From: Lotus japonicus
Lineage: Eukaryota > Streptophyta > Magnoliopsida > Fabales > Fabaceae
DNA length: 64,000 nucleotides
Direction: 5' to 3'
Assembly (NCBI RefSeq): GCF_012489685.1
Contig: NC_080043.1
Coordinates: 79,686,292-79,750,291, forward strand
Shown here: positions 1 to 11,372 of the stretch, in pieces
Numbering within the stretch: the first letter of the stretch is position 1
How the letters are laid out: each line of letters starts with the position of its first letter
Notes under the pieces: model-generated
Told to the model about the DNA's origin: nothing
Database searches by the model: none
The model's input: the letters and a program-made list of their open reading frames with translations, nothing else
Made by a program: the position numbers and the translations under genes

Positions 1-1110
1 CTCTTCCTTTTGCGCAGGGGAAGGGCCTCCTCACCTTGGCCAGAACTCATGCGGTCTTCGTTCCATGGCAAGAAAATCACTGCTGCATTCCTCCATCAAC
101 CCAAGCCTCATCACATTACCTCCCTGGACATCGCTGTTAAACCCATTTGCAATTCCCCCTTAGCTAGCAACTTCCAAAATCTCGCACATGTCTCCACCCA
201 CGCGAACTCATCGTTTAGTCAAGCGGGGTGCCTACAAGGTTCATCGTCACTGCCAATCCACCTTCGCACTGCAGGGCCACCATTATGGCTCATCACCTAC
301 ATGGCTGAGCTTGAGTCTAGTTCAACTCCTCTGCAATTGTACCAGCTCCTTCCTTCTGGCCCACGATCTCTATCTCGATTTGTCACTTCATATTGATTCA
401 TTTCTCCCTTTCCTTGGATCTATTTCCCTCGTCGTTTCACAGTCTTTGTGCGTTGTGTCTTCCAGAACTTGGTCGTGGGGAGGGGGGCTCTTTCCTCAAA
501 GACCCAAGTCGCCATGACGCCTCCATGATGGCATGTTCTAGTGAAGGAATCTTGATTGGGTGGATGTTGGTATGTGTGTGTGCTTTTAGGAACCAAAAAT
601 GGGAAAGGACGAGGAGTGGGTCGTCGAGGAAGACACAATTTGGACTGGGTGAGACCCCCATTCCCTAAAGGGGCTCGCCCAGGGACAATCGGGATCGTAG
701 GCAAGACGCTCACTAGTGGCGAGGGAGGTGACTTAGCGAGATTAGGACTTCATGTAATAATGGTTGCGGTAGGCGGTCACTTATTGTATGGGAGTTGGGC
801 CGAAAGTGTTAAAGCCCAACAAGCCCAATTAACGTAGGAATTTACTACCCCTACAAAAGGGAGCTTTATTTATCTAAAAGATATTAGGTTATTATCTCAC
901 CCTTGCTCTACTAGGGCTTGAGGCCTATACCTTTTCTGAGTGTTCATTCCATAACACAATTAGAGAAGAAGAGGTTATCACGGAGAAACGAGCGGCAAGG
1001 AGGGAGAGGGGTAGACTGGTCTGAGAGGGAGAGAAGGGAGAAGAAGAGAAGGGGTAGAGTTCGAAATACTCCTTGTACACTAAATAATAAAGATCCATAT
1101 TAGTCTTTTC
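1..1110. other. Possible LTR-retrotransposon remnant, no gene recognised
   Basis: Short overlapping reading frames occur on both strands but none has a recognisable domain. The 750-970 stretch resembles an LTR promoter/R region: AT-poor upstream sequence with repeated GCCCAA words, then a short leader rich in CTC and AGG. No paired LTR, primer-binding site or target duplication was found, so this is a weak call. Confidence 0.25.
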
Positions 1111-2534
1111 CAAAATAAAGATATATAATTGGTGGTTGGGTGATCTATATCATTCATCATGTACGGCAAGGAATCGGACGCAAGAAGTCCATGTAAACTT
1201 GACACGACCTTGTTGGGGTTCTAATGTTCTATCAAAAAGCAATTACCCACCCCAATGTCAGATAAGTTTAGTCACAACACACACACTTTTCCTTCCCAAA
1301 TCGTTTTCCTTTTCTTTACTATATATTCGAAATCCTAGCCCTCGTTTATGTCCACAACGAAACACGTGCACCACATGTACCTCGATGTTGCAAAATCCAT
1401 TGAATGAAAAAGAACTCAGCACGTGAACGTTGAACAATTCAACAATGAATTTAATTAATTATAAATACATAAAAAGCAAGACACGAGTCTCGTGATGCTT
1501 GCAAGTTGCAACACTGCAGGACCACGGAAAAAGGCTCCACATTTATTGAGATTTTGCACAACGGTCCTTCTGTTTACTTAATTTTGCACCACGGGACCCG
1601 TGTTTTTATGTTCTTTTATTACTGTTTACCAGCCTACTTTTTGAGCATCGTTTGTTGCCTCAAACTCAGGTTAGGTAGGTGCTTTTCTGCATCATCAGTT
1701 TGATACCTCAAACAAACTAAAGCTCATTACAGAAAAAGGGAAACAAATTAACAAAGGAACTGTCTACAGTTTAAGTGCAGTGCCCACTTTTCCTTCTTTT
1801 CATGCGCTATAGTTAGTACCTAGGAATCCATTTACAGTTACTGCAGATGATCAAAATAAGACCAAGAATCTATACTAATAAGTAAAAGTTTGCTGACTAG
1901 TCTGGACATTCCAAACAAAGAAATGCAGCATATGCATGCAGAAAGGAAAATAACATGATGCACTACTCCATTCAATAGAAAACGTAATTACATACACAAA
2001 TAAATCTAAGGATGAAAATAAGAAACTAGTCTTCTTCCCATAGCAGCTGAAAATGCATTTATGGTAGGAAAATGAATGAGAGAGATCACATATTTGTACA
2101 AAGTAATGAAGTACCCCACATAAGAATGGATTGAAAATCTGGAATTACTCACAATAGTATTATAGATAAAGAAGAGGGTATCTTTATCCCAAGAAATGAG
2201 ATCAATTGAAAAAGCAGTGGACAAAAATAAGCTAATATTTCACTGTTATGCACAGAACTTGGTAGCATACAGAGAGAAAAGAAGAAAACCCTATGAGTCT
2301 CTATGACCAAGATAGAATGGTTAAACTAAACAACAAAACAATTTGACATAGCATGAATAATACTTCTTATGATAAACTGTGTATACTATAAACAAACATA
2401 AATGGAATGCCCTACACGGTTAATACTTCTTATGATCATCTATTGTATAACAAAATTTCTGAGGAAGAAATAGATTTTTTGGTTTCTTCTCTAAGTATCA
2501 TACCTATGGACTATGTTAATTGCGTTTCCCATGG
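1111..2534. other. Intergenic DNA including the 3' flank of the bHLH gene
   Basis: AT-rich sequence without a convincing gene. The part next to 2534 should contain the 3' untranslated region of the minus-strand bHLH gene, but I could not place its polyadenylation site. No repeat with clear ends was seen. Confidence 0.5.
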
Positions 2535-4448
2535 CTATCCTACCGATGATGATAATGGCGGCGAGGAGTTGGATTCTCTGGAAAACACTGCAATCAACTT
2601 CTCCTTTGTCAGCTGCTCAGGGCCTTGGGATTTAACTACGAATGTGTGGAAGACGGTATCATTTGAAGCTGTGAGATTCGACTCTACAACACTGATTTCT
2701 GCCTCTTTGAATGCCTGGATGATTCTTGAAACAGGATGAACATCAACAGAGCAACTCACTTTTACGGTGACCCCATCTTGTGTGGCTTGAATATCCACAT
2801 CAGGAGCTCCAAAATTCTGATGATTTTCAACTCTTGGGTTGGCCTTCTGCAACACTGATTCATCTCTAGAGGTTCTTCCAAGTCTTGCTCTCTCTGACTC
2901 CAAGTTCTTGAGTTTTGCTTGTAGCTCATTGATGTACGAAATAGCATCTCCCAGCAGAGATGCCTTGTCCATCTTGGAGATGTTGGGAACAACAGCTCGT
3001 AAAGCGTAGAAGCGTTGGTTCAGCTTCTCACGCCTTTGCCTCTCGGCCTCCACGTGATTGAGGGGCTCTTCCCTTCCATTAGCCGGCTTCCTGCCCCGCT
3101 TCCTCGGCCTTCTGTCATCGGCAGCACCCGGTTTCTCCTCCTTGCATGAGCCCTCAACATCAGAAAGCTCTGATTCTGCAATCACAGAAGGCCTTGATGT
3201 GGCTCCTGAGAAATCAATTTGCATCTGCACCTGCCTTTGCTGTTGAAAGTTATTAAGCAGAAAATCATGCCTTGCACCGCCATTGGCTCGCTCCGGCACA
3301 CTGCTTTTCGAGGTCCTCGGAGGAGCAAATATCTCTGCAGAGCCAGGCTGCCACAAACTTTGACCAGCTCCCCAACTAGTACCATGAACACCATTGGGAA
3401 AACCTATGCTTTTCCCATTGGGAGGAGGATGACCACCCCATGGCCTCTCTTCCATTTTCCTAACAGCAAGTTTCTCCCTGAAAGGAGTCACAGTCACAGA
3501 GTTCAAATCCTGCCCAAAAATCTTAGGAACTCCAATTCCCTCTACTCTATTATGATAATGACCATTATTATTGCCATGAATACTACTACTACTATTCTTA
3601 TTACCATTACAACCCCCAATTGCTAAACTAGAAAAGGGGGCACTCTCATCTCTCTTTTCACCAACCAAATCCAGTGATGAAATTGACTTCACCCTGGTGA
3701 GTGATGATTGTGCTGAAAACACAGATTTCACAGCCTGCAACAATTCAATGCTCTCTCCCACCACTCTCACAGAACCCATTTCCAACACACCCAAATCAGT
3801 AGGGACTAAAACAATAGTTTGAATTCCAGCAGATTTTGCCAAGAAAGACCTCACACAGTAATCAGAACTAGATTTCAATGCATCCGAGATCCACGAATGC
3901 TTCCCGGATGCAAAACACTGACCTGGACCACCATGCCCACGAGGGAAAGAGAAATACATGGAAGCAAGAAAGAACATCTCCGTGTCGGTGACACGGTCCA
4001 ACCCAATAGCATAATTGTCCTCATCTGAACCCCCAAACGTTGTGTGAAGCTTCTGCAGCACCCTCTTCCTCACCCTCTGCTGCTTCTCATCTTCAACACG
4101 AAGAACCCCTCTGATTCCTCCTCCTCCACGTTCTTCCCCCTCCCTCGGCTCCCTGCAACACCCATCTCCCCAAACCAGAACCCAATCCCCATGTTTGGAC
4201 TGCGAAATTTGCCAGAAAATTGCATAGTTCCAGCTGAAGTTCGATAAATTGGGACGCTCCACGAGATCCGAAAGCTTGTTCTGCAGATTCTCGCCAGTCC
4301 CAATCGTCATTAACTGATTCTCATTCGAAAACGAGCCGGCAAACAAGTAAGCAAAAGCGTTTGCGCCTAGAACCTCTGTTCCCATGGCTATGTCATCTTC
4401 ATTCCACAACCCACCTCCTCCTAACCCCGCCTCAATCTTCATCTCCAA
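2535..4448 (-). CDS. bHLH-MYC transcription factor, bHLH13/JAM-type
   Basis: A 637-residue single-exon protein. An N-terminal bHLH-MYC_N domain (about residues 55-235), which in this family binds JAZ repressors, includes short motifs such as [21 protein letters not shown] and CFASGK. A basic stretch [20 protein letters not shown] (about 447-467) leads into a canonical basic helix-loop-helix (about 460-515) with the E/R residues that contact G-box DNA ([11 protein letters not shown]). An ACT-like fold follows (about 553-620), and the C-terminus is short. Length and order match Arabidopsis bHLH13/JAM2 and relatives bHLH3 and bHLH17, which are known to repress jasmonate responses in competition with MYC2; MYC2 itself has a different N-terminus. 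Function as a jasmonate-response repressor is inferred from family. The start is the first ATG of the open frame and precedes the conserved LWNEDD motif. No lesion is visible, and it is the only intact host gene here. Confidence 0.93.
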   Translation of the reverse strand: MEMKIEAGLGGGGLWNEDDIAMGTEVLGANAFAYLFAGSFSNENQLMTIGTGENLQNKLSDLVERPNLSNFSWNYAIFWQISQSKHGDWVLVWGDGCCREPREGEERGGGGIRGVLRVEDEKQQRVRKRVLQKLHTTFGGSDEDNYAIGLDRVTDTEMFFLASMYFSFPRGHGGPGQCFASGKHSWISDALKSSSDYCVRSFLAKSAGIQTIVLVPTDLGVLEMGSVRVVGESIELLQAVKSVFSAQSSLTRVKSISSLDLVGEKRDESAPFSSLAIGGCNGNKNSSSSIHGNNNGHYHNRVEGIGVPKIFGQDLNSVTVTPFREKLAVRKMEERPWGGHPPPNGKSIGFPNGVHGTSWGAGQSLWQPGSAEIFAPPRTSKSSVPERANGGARHDFLLNNFQQQRQVQMQIDFSGATSRPSVIAESELSDVEGSCKEEKPGAADDRRPRKRGRKPANGREEPLNHVEAERQRREKLNQRFYALRAVVPNISKMDKASLLGDAISYINELQAKLKNLESERARLGRTSRDESVLQKANPRVENHQNFGAPDVDIQATQDGVTVKVSCSVDVHPVSRIIQAFKEAEISVVESNLTASNDTVFHTFVVKSQGPEQLTKEKLIAVFSRESNSSPPLSSSVG

Positions 4449-5912
4449 ATCCAGAATCTCAAATCAAACGAAACTCAGCACAACACCGCCAATCTCAGAT
4501 CTCACAAATTTAGGAACTAGGGTTCCAAGAAACACGCCCCGGAAAATCAGAAAAACAGAAACCCGAAATGAGATTCACGAAACTGAAGCGACAACGAAGG
4601 AAAAACAGACATTCTTAGCAAACTGAGGTTACCATGTTGTGAACAAAAACATGGAGGAAAACAGAGAATTGAAGGGTTGCAGAGAATAAGAACAGGTTGA
4701 AAGATGAGAGAGAAGAGAAGAGAGAGAGAGAAGTGAAGAATGGCGGTTATGTGCAACACTGTGAAATTGTGAGTTCTAACTGCAAAGGAACAACAAACTA
4801 TGGTTTGTGGAACTAAGGTTAAGAGTTGACTAGGGTTGGGTACCTGGTTGGAAGTTGTGAGGTAGTAGTAGAATGAAAACGATTATGCTTTTATTTGGAT
4901 GTTTTTGTTTGCTCCTTTGATGTCTATCTACCAGTCTGCTACTGCAAATAAAACACAGATGAAAAATAAATTAAAAAATTGTTTTTTTTTTTTTAAACAC
5001 AGTTTCTGAATGAATGAGCATGTGTGAAATTTATGACAAGAAAACAGACGAAGGGAAAACAAGGGGCTATTTATTTTCTTTGTGTGTATTATAAATAGAT
5101 AGATTTCAAGACAAGCAAGCAATGCATGTCAATGCTGCATTTGGATACACAAATATTTACTTTAGATCTTTCAACTTTTTCTCTTAAATACTTTTTCTAA
5201 CGAAATTAATTAGATTTCAGTGATTATCAGGTATATGGTCGTAAAATTAATCATCTACCACCAGAATCAGCACGTTAAACGGTAGGAGGGTTGATCAAAT
5301 AGTTTTTTCCATTTATAATAGTTAGGAATATAAAATTAATTAGAAAAAAATAATATTAAGAATAACTTAATTCTTTTACTAAAATTTTATCCTTAATTTA
5401 ATGTGTGCTTTTATTATATTCATGAAAATTATATTTGATTGTATATGTTTTTTAATTTATGTTTAATATTTTTATTTGGAAATGTCTCATTTTCTATGGA
5501 TAAAAAAAAATTGATGTAAAGTTTGCTTCATGTTTAAGGAATTTATGGTGCTCGTGCTAAATAGTGGCACACAATAACTCACACGTGAGTTACAGTTATG
5601 GCTCGTGAATCATTGATGAGTGAGTGGAGTTAGTGTGCGCATGTTAAAGATGGTGGTAACAAGCGCTTGGTTGACTCTTTACCAAAAAAACAGGGGTTTA
5701 TTTCGTTTTGCGAAGTGGAAACAAGGAAGAAATGTCTTTAATTGGCTTTTCAAGATTTATAATTAACGAATCAAACATTCCCAATTCTTGCAAGTCGCAA
5801 GTCATTTTACATATTTTGAAACAAATATACTCATATTAAGAAGTGGGAAATTTGTGTGTACCAATAATGTAGTAATCAGTTTTCGTTCAAAAAAAAAATA
5901 ATGTATCAGTCA
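4449..5912 (-). promoter_or_regulatory. 5' leader and promoter region of the bHLH gene
   Basis: Upstream flank of the minus-strand bHLH gene. A purine run on the plus strand at about 4702-4740 reads as a CT-rich tract on the gene strand, typical of plant 5' leaders. A G-box hexamer CACGTG lies at 5582-5587, about 1.1 kb upstream of the ATG. No TATA box could be assigned with confidence. The rest is AT-rich with no recognised repeat. Confidence 0.4.
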
Positions 5913-6543
5913 TGTTAGAAATCTTACATTGGTTAGAGATAGAGTATAGATAGTCTTTATAAGGGTTGTGCAAACTGTTAGAAGTCCCACATTGACTAGA
6001 GATAGAGCATAGATAGCCTTTATAAAGGTAGTGCAAACCTCAACTCTTGAGCTAGCTTTTGTGGTTGAGTATAGGCCCCCTAATTTCTAATATGGTATCA
6101 GAGCCTATCCTAGATCCATTTGTTGTTTGTTGTGGAGACCTCCCATTATTGGGCCACCCGTTGTTGTTGATCCCACGTTTCAGGTTGTTCAGTCCTGGAC
6201 GTGAGGGGGTGTGTTAGAAGTCCCACATTGGCTAGAGATAGAGCATAGATAGCCTTTATAAGGGTAGTGCAAACCTCAACTCTTGAGCTAGCTTTTGTGG
6301 TTGAGTATAGGCCCCCTAATTTCTAATACAAACCTCAATTCTTGAGCTAGCTTTTGTGGTTGAGTATAGGCCCCCTAATTTCTAATATGGTATCAGAGTC
6401 TATCCTAGATCCATTTGTTGTTTGTTGTGGAGACTTCCCATATTTGAGGCACCCGTTTGTTGTTGATCCCACGTTCCAAGTTGTTCAGTCCTGGACGTGA
6501 AAGGGTGTGTTAGAAGTCCCACATTGGCTAGAGATATAGCATA
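5913..6543 (+). mobile_element. Tandem TRIM retrotransposon array
   Basis: A complete terminal-repeat retrotransposon in miniature occupies 5976-6328: two 117-bp LTRs (5976-6092 and 6212-6328), starting TGTTAGAAGTCCCACATTGG and ending CTAATA, flank a 119-bp interior. The interior begins with the initiator-methionine tRNA primer-binding site TGGTATCAGAGCC (6093-6105) and ends with a polypurine tract (about 6200-6211). A 63-bp partial LTR precedes it (5913-5975). A partial LTR (6329-6387), a second interior (6388-6507) and a third LTR start (6508-6543) follow. TRIMs encode nothing and move with help from autonomous elements. The array suggests unequal recombination between LTRs. Confidence 0.88.
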
Positions 6544-7240
6544 ATTTAAATAAGAGAAGATTGTCATAATTTTCCAAATAAGAGACAAAAGAAAGTAATT
6601 TATGTGAGGCGATTAGTGGCGGGCCAAATTTTGTGTTTAAGGAATATTAAAGATTGAAAAAATATCTGGTTCTTATCACTCCATCCGATTGTATTTACTA
6701 ATTACTTTTTCAAGGTTTTTTATAGCTTTTTAAAAGTCAATTCTATATTTCCGAAACTAAAAAGTGGCAATTTTGACAAGTGTCGCTTCTTCATTTTATG
6801 TTCTTCTTCATATGTTTTCTCTCTTCTCTCTCATACTATAATTAGTAGGTAGATGATGTCATATTTATATTTTTTATTTTTTTGTAATTTAAATATTAAA
6901 TAATTACATATTTTCAAAAATAATTAATGTATTAATATTGCATTTAATAGTTATTAATGACACTAGAATAATTAACAAAAAGTCAATTGTGACTTTTTTC
7001 GAAAAATAACTACAATATTAATGTGACATTTAATGGTTTTTAATGTTATTAGCATAATTAATAAAAGTCAATTGTGACTTTTCTACCATTAAAATGTTAG
7101 CTAACAGAGTTTTTTTTAATAATTATGGTTATTTTTTATATAATAAAATAAAAAAATTAATGTACTTTCTTACATTCAAATCCATAAAAAAATTGATATC
7201 AAATAGTTTTAAAGTATTGATTTGGAATTTTTTTTTTTGA
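6544..7240. other. AT-rich intergenic DNA
   Basis: Very AT-rich. A near-duplicate word around AGTCAATTGTGACTTTT occurs near 6980 and 7066, suggesting a decayed short repeat. No coding potential or bounded element was recognised. Confidence 0.4.
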
Positions 7241-7490
7241 AAACGAAATGAATATTATTAAATAATAGCTTGAGCCAAAATGAACTCAAGGCAAGAGCAA
7301 AGTACAATCTAAACAAGAATAGATCATGACATACCTAAGTGCATAAAAGTGCACAAAACTCACCACAGGATGTCCTCTAGCGAATTCCCAAGAAGGAGCA
7401 TCGTTAAAACCTTACTTAGAAAAACTCTTTGGGAAAAAACCTAACAAGGAAAAAGAGTACACCAATTTGGGAAAAAAGTTTTAAAGGATT
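7241..7490. repeat. Dispersed-repeat-like segment, family not recognised
   Basis: A block of more balanced composition than its AT-rich surroundings, containing phrases such as AAAACCTTACTTAGAAAAAC and AACCTAACAAGG that look like part of a plant dispersed repeat. Ends and class could not be determined. Confidence 0.25.
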
Positions 7491-7703
7491 GATTTGGAAA
7501 TTAACTAAAAAAATTTGTATTTTATGTTTTTGTACATGTGGAAGATTAAAATGGTTTTGCGAATTAGAATGTAACTAAAGTAAGGGAAAAAAAACGCAAA
7601 TACGTGTATTTAAAAAAGAAAAACGAGAGAAAAAATATGAAAATATCGTATGTATGCCGACAAACTACTTTTATTTCATTTGTGAATGGCACGGAGTCAG
7701 TAC

Positions 7704-7972
7704 TACTCCCTCCGTTCCTATTTATCTGTCTAGAAAGAGAAAGTTCACACAAATTAAGGAAAACAATTAATTGTGTTGATTTTCATAAAAGCATTATTTG
7801 TTTTCCTATATCACCCTTTAGAATGTATTTTATCTTTCTTCATTTATTGTTTCTATAAGGGTATTTCTTGGAAAAACATCAATTAATGCTCTCTTGAAAC
7901 TCTAAGTGGACAGATATATAGGAACAAAAAAATTTCTTCAAAGTGAACAGTTAATAAGGAACGGAGGGAGTA
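7704..7972. mobile_element. Stowaway-like MITE
   Basis: Bounded by TA dinucleotides and inverted ends CTCCCTCCGTTCC (left) and GGAACGGAGGGAG (right), the hallmark of Stowaway MITEs of the Tc1/mariner group. It has no coding capacity and is 269 bp long. Confidence 0.9.
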
Positions 7973-8214
7973 GTTTATAATAATATTTTTATAAATTTAC
8001 CTACACATGAAAAAGATTTTGAAAAGTTGCTAATTATGAAAGAGAAATTCATTTGGAAAATAAACAAAATAAGTAAAGTGAATATAAAAATTAATTAAAT
8101 TCGTATGCTTCTAAATAAGAACAATTTAGAAAGGTAGTAAGAACTCAGTTAAATTGAGCTACAACTGCGTATGGATTTAAGATATAAGAAGTGTCATCTT
8201 TGTATACATGTTTG

Positions 8215-8945
8215 TAGATGAACTGGAAAGTTGATGCACTCCCAAAATGCAAGAATTTAGTATGGAGGGCATGTCAAGACATCTTACAAAACAGATTTAG
8301 TTTGATGTAGCTTGTCCATCGTGCTTACTGGAACCATAAACGGTAGACCATCTTTTCTTATCGTGCCTGACTTCCCGCACTATCCGATTCGCTTCCTCCC
8401 TTTCAAATTGTATCCTTTAGGTTTCGGTGAAGTTTGTGCATTAGGTATTGAGTTGGATGGAGATTGATCATAGTTTGGCCTTGAACGTGATATCGATTTT
8501 CCTCCTTGTCTTGGGCTATCTGGAATCATATAAACAAATTAGTCTTCGATGAGTGTTGGATTCCTACCCATGCGGTGATCGCTAAAGCGCAAGTAAACTT
8601 GGTGCCAGAGGTTGGCTCAAATGCAGTCCTCATAACAATGCCTCTTATCTCAACAGAATCTACGACACAACAGCAAGTATTGAGACGGAAACGACCAAAT
8701 CATGGAGTAATCAAGGTGAACTTTGATGCATCTTTTAAGGTATCGCATGGTGTCGGGTTTAGGTTTGTGGCTCGCAATGAGAAGGGCCAAATTCTTGCAA
8801 CAACAAATTGCTTTTCTAAAATTAATTCTCCCCTTCTTGTTGAAACATGCAACTACAGGTGGGCTTTTCGACTAGCGATTAAAATTGTGTTTATAACTGT
8901 TGAGTTTGAAAATGACTACTTATTACTACATAGAGCTTGGCTGAC
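8215..8945 (+). pseudogene. LINE-type RNase H / zf-RVT remnant
   Basis: Degenerate remnant of the C-terminal part of a non-LTR retrotransposon or a derived RNase H-like gene. Reading near 8236 gives LPKCKNLVWRACQDIL, a zf-RVT-like motif, but in a different frame from what follows. From about 8506 a frame contains IKVNFDASF and ARNEKGQIL, typical of the RVT_3 RNase H domain that follows plant LINE reverse transcriptases, and then runs into unrelated sequence. The reverse transcriptase itself is absent and the frames are broken, so it is dead. Class assignment rests on these short motifs. Confidence 0.6.
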
Positions 8946-9249
8946 AAAACTGAAGAATTCATCTTATATTTTTTCATTATTCAGAATTACTGTTTTTTCT
9001 CTTCTATTTTTTTTTTTGTTATTATAAGATTCCTTATTGTCTCACAAAAAGGTCTTATAATAGGGAACATAAATAGTATTTGGATAGAAAATCTTTTCCC
9101 TTAATGAACTTATTAGGCTAGAAGATTATCCTTTGAATTTATTGCCTATTTTGTCTTCAAATGTTTCATCTTTTAGTGTTGATTAATGAATTAATGAAAG
9201 CTCCTTTAAACCGTACATGTATAATTACGTGGATACTAATCCTCCTTTA

Positions 9250-9556
9250 CACTTTGTTTGGTAGAGGGAGGTTTGGATAGAGAGAGATGGAGAAGAGAGA
9301 GTTAGGGGGAAGTATGTGTGTTTGGTAGGTGAGAGGAGGGAGATTGAGGGGAGAAAAAGTGGTGGGTCCCACCACTTTTTTGGTCTCTCCAAATTGAAGA
9401 GAGATTGAAGAGAGATGAGTGAAGACTTGATTTACATTATGTTTGGGGTCTCTCTCTTCTCTATCTCTCTTCTCTTTAAATCTACTATATTTCTCACCTA
9501 TTTCTCTCTACTCAACTTCTCTCTTTTCTATTCTCTCTTCTCTACCAAACAGAGTG
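9250..9556. mobile_element. Tourist-like (PIF/Harbinger) MITE
   Basis: Inverted ends CACTTTGTTTGGTAGAG (9250-9266) and CTCTACCAAACAGAGTG (9540-9556), with one mismatch, are flanked by TTA on both sides, the target duplication of PIF/Harbinger elements. The interior is purine-rich on the left and pyrimidine-rich on the right, so it can fold back on itself. Confidence 0.8.
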
Positions 9557-10238
9557 TTAAGGTAGTAGCAATTTGTCATCACGCGTTTTGGGTGGCTCCC
9601 ATCCATCATGCCTTTACTCCCAAAACAAACACGTTTTCGCACATCACACGCATTCAACGTTTTCTCCTTTATGTCTTTCCACGTGTCACTATCTTGATAG
9701 AACTGAAGGAGACCGGCGAGGAGAACACCACGTGAAGTTCACGTGAACCAGGTTGGCCTATGGCGGAAAGAGCACGTGAAGTGCATCTATGCAACTTTTG
9801 GCTCCTTCTCATCATAATTGTTTGCCTTCAATACGATATTATTTCCATATACCCATTACTCAGAATAGTCATAAATCTAGTGTAATTTATATTTTAAAAT
9901 AATTAGTAGTAGTAAGAAAATCACTCTTTCAAAAAAAAAAACACACTTTCAAAAAAAAATCACATGTATTACGTGAGTCATTTTAAAAATTCAAATTTAA
10001 ATTCAGATAAAGAAAATTAATATATTGACTAATCCTATCCTACTCGATCATATGATTGTATCAATTTAAAGATATATAAATAGTGTATAACCAAAAAATG
10101 TATAGTATTTAAATTTTATTAGACTTTATCATATCATACCTAATACTGTCAAATTTAATACTATCAAACTTTGTATTATATAACATACCAAACGAACTCT
10201 TAAATTAAATTATTTGAATTCAATGAATATGACTAACC
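9557..10238. other. Intergenic DNA, nothing recognised
   Basis: AT-rich sequence with several ACGTG words around 9680-9775. No gene or bounded repeat was identified. Confidence 0.4.
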
Positions 10239-10521
10239 TACTTCTCCGTTCTTATACATAAATTTATTTTTATGAAAAATAAAATTATTCCTAAATATAA
10301 GACCTTTACAATGTTAGTAGAGCATTATTATTTTTTTTTAAACTATCTTCACATTTAATATAAAAGAGATAATGTGATTTTAAAATAATAACTTAAAAAA
10401 AATTAATTAAATATAATCTAAGAAAATAGATAAATTCGTTTATAAATTTATTGGTTGTAACTATTTTTCTTAATCTAAAATAATAAGCTAAAATAAATTC
10501 ATGTATAGGAACAAAGGAGTA
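10239..10521. mobile_element. Stowaway-like MITE, diverged
   Basis: TA-bounded element with degenerate Stowaway ends: left CTTCTCCGTTC, right AGGAACAAAGGAG. Inverted internal parts include an ATAAATTTATTTT-like stretch on the left and its complement near 10490. No coding capacity. Confidence 0.65.
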
Positions 10522-10872
10522 TACATTATTAATTAACTGAAATGCATTGTCGCATGCAAAAAAAGGCTTCTTACATTTTAAAAGCGTGTTTCAACCGGAT
10601 ATTTCAAATTGGTTGGTGCCATGCCAATTCATACTTCATATGAATAATCAAACATGTTATAATACTTTCTTTTCGTTTGCATGTGACTAATCACTTTGTA
10701 TTTTTTTTTACATCGAAAAAATAAATTACACTCGCCATGAATCGATCTCTGAATCTCATCTACCCAACTTATATGCTCTCAACTCTTACTACTTAAGTTA
10801 TCCTACGAGAACATAATCACTTTATCTTTTCTAAGATCAATATAAATATATTGAAAAGTCGGGTGACGTATA
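10522..10872. other. Intergenic DNA, nothing recognised
   Basis: AT-rich sequence between two MITEs. I see no gene or bounded repeat. Confidence 0.4.
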
Positions 10873-10881
10873 AAATAAAAG

Positions 10882-11363
10882 AAATAATGATTCATAGACA
10901 TCTAAATAGTAGAAACACCTTAAACACCCCTATTTTCCTGCGGATTTGGCTAAATAATACACTGAACTAACCACCTAAATACACATGACTAACCATAAAG
11001 CACATAACCGTGTAAGCTAAGTTGAAATTCATAAATTCAATTTTACACGGTTCTGTGCTTTATGGTTAGTCATGTGTATTTAGGTGGTTAGTTCAGTGTA
11101 TTATTTGGCCAAATCCCTAATTTAGGAATTTCAACTTTACACGGTTCTGTGCTTTATGGTTAGTCATGTGTATTTAGGTAGTTAGTTCAGTGTATTATTT
11201 GGCCAAATCCCTAATTTAGGAATTTCAACTTTACACGGTTATGTGCTTTATGGTTAGTCATATGTATTTATGTGGTTAGTTCAGTGTATTATTTGGCCAA
11301 ATCCGCAGGAAAAAGGGGTGTTTGGGGTGTTTCTACTATTTAGATGTCTATGAATCATTATTC
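10882..11363. mobile_element. Mutator-like fold-back MITE with internal tandem repeats
   Basis: Long inverted arms (left about 10882-11012, right about 11231-11363) begin with AATAATGATTCATAGAC and its complement. A 9-bp direct repeat AAATAAAAG lies immediately outside at 10873-10881 and 11364-11372, the target-duplication length of Mutator-like elements. The right arm is expanded: a 94-bp unit starting TTACACGG occurs at 11043, 11137 and 11231, while its inverted partner exists once on the left. No coding capacity. Confidence 0.85.
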
Positions 11364-11372
11364 AAATAAAAG

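Noticed and set aside
10..837. Several overlapping frames of 70-128 codons near the left edge
   Set aside because: No domain, overlapping on both strands, composition not gene-like.
3058..3626. Plus-strand frames across the bHLH gene
   Set aside because: Antisense shadows of a clear minus-strand gene, with no domain of their own.
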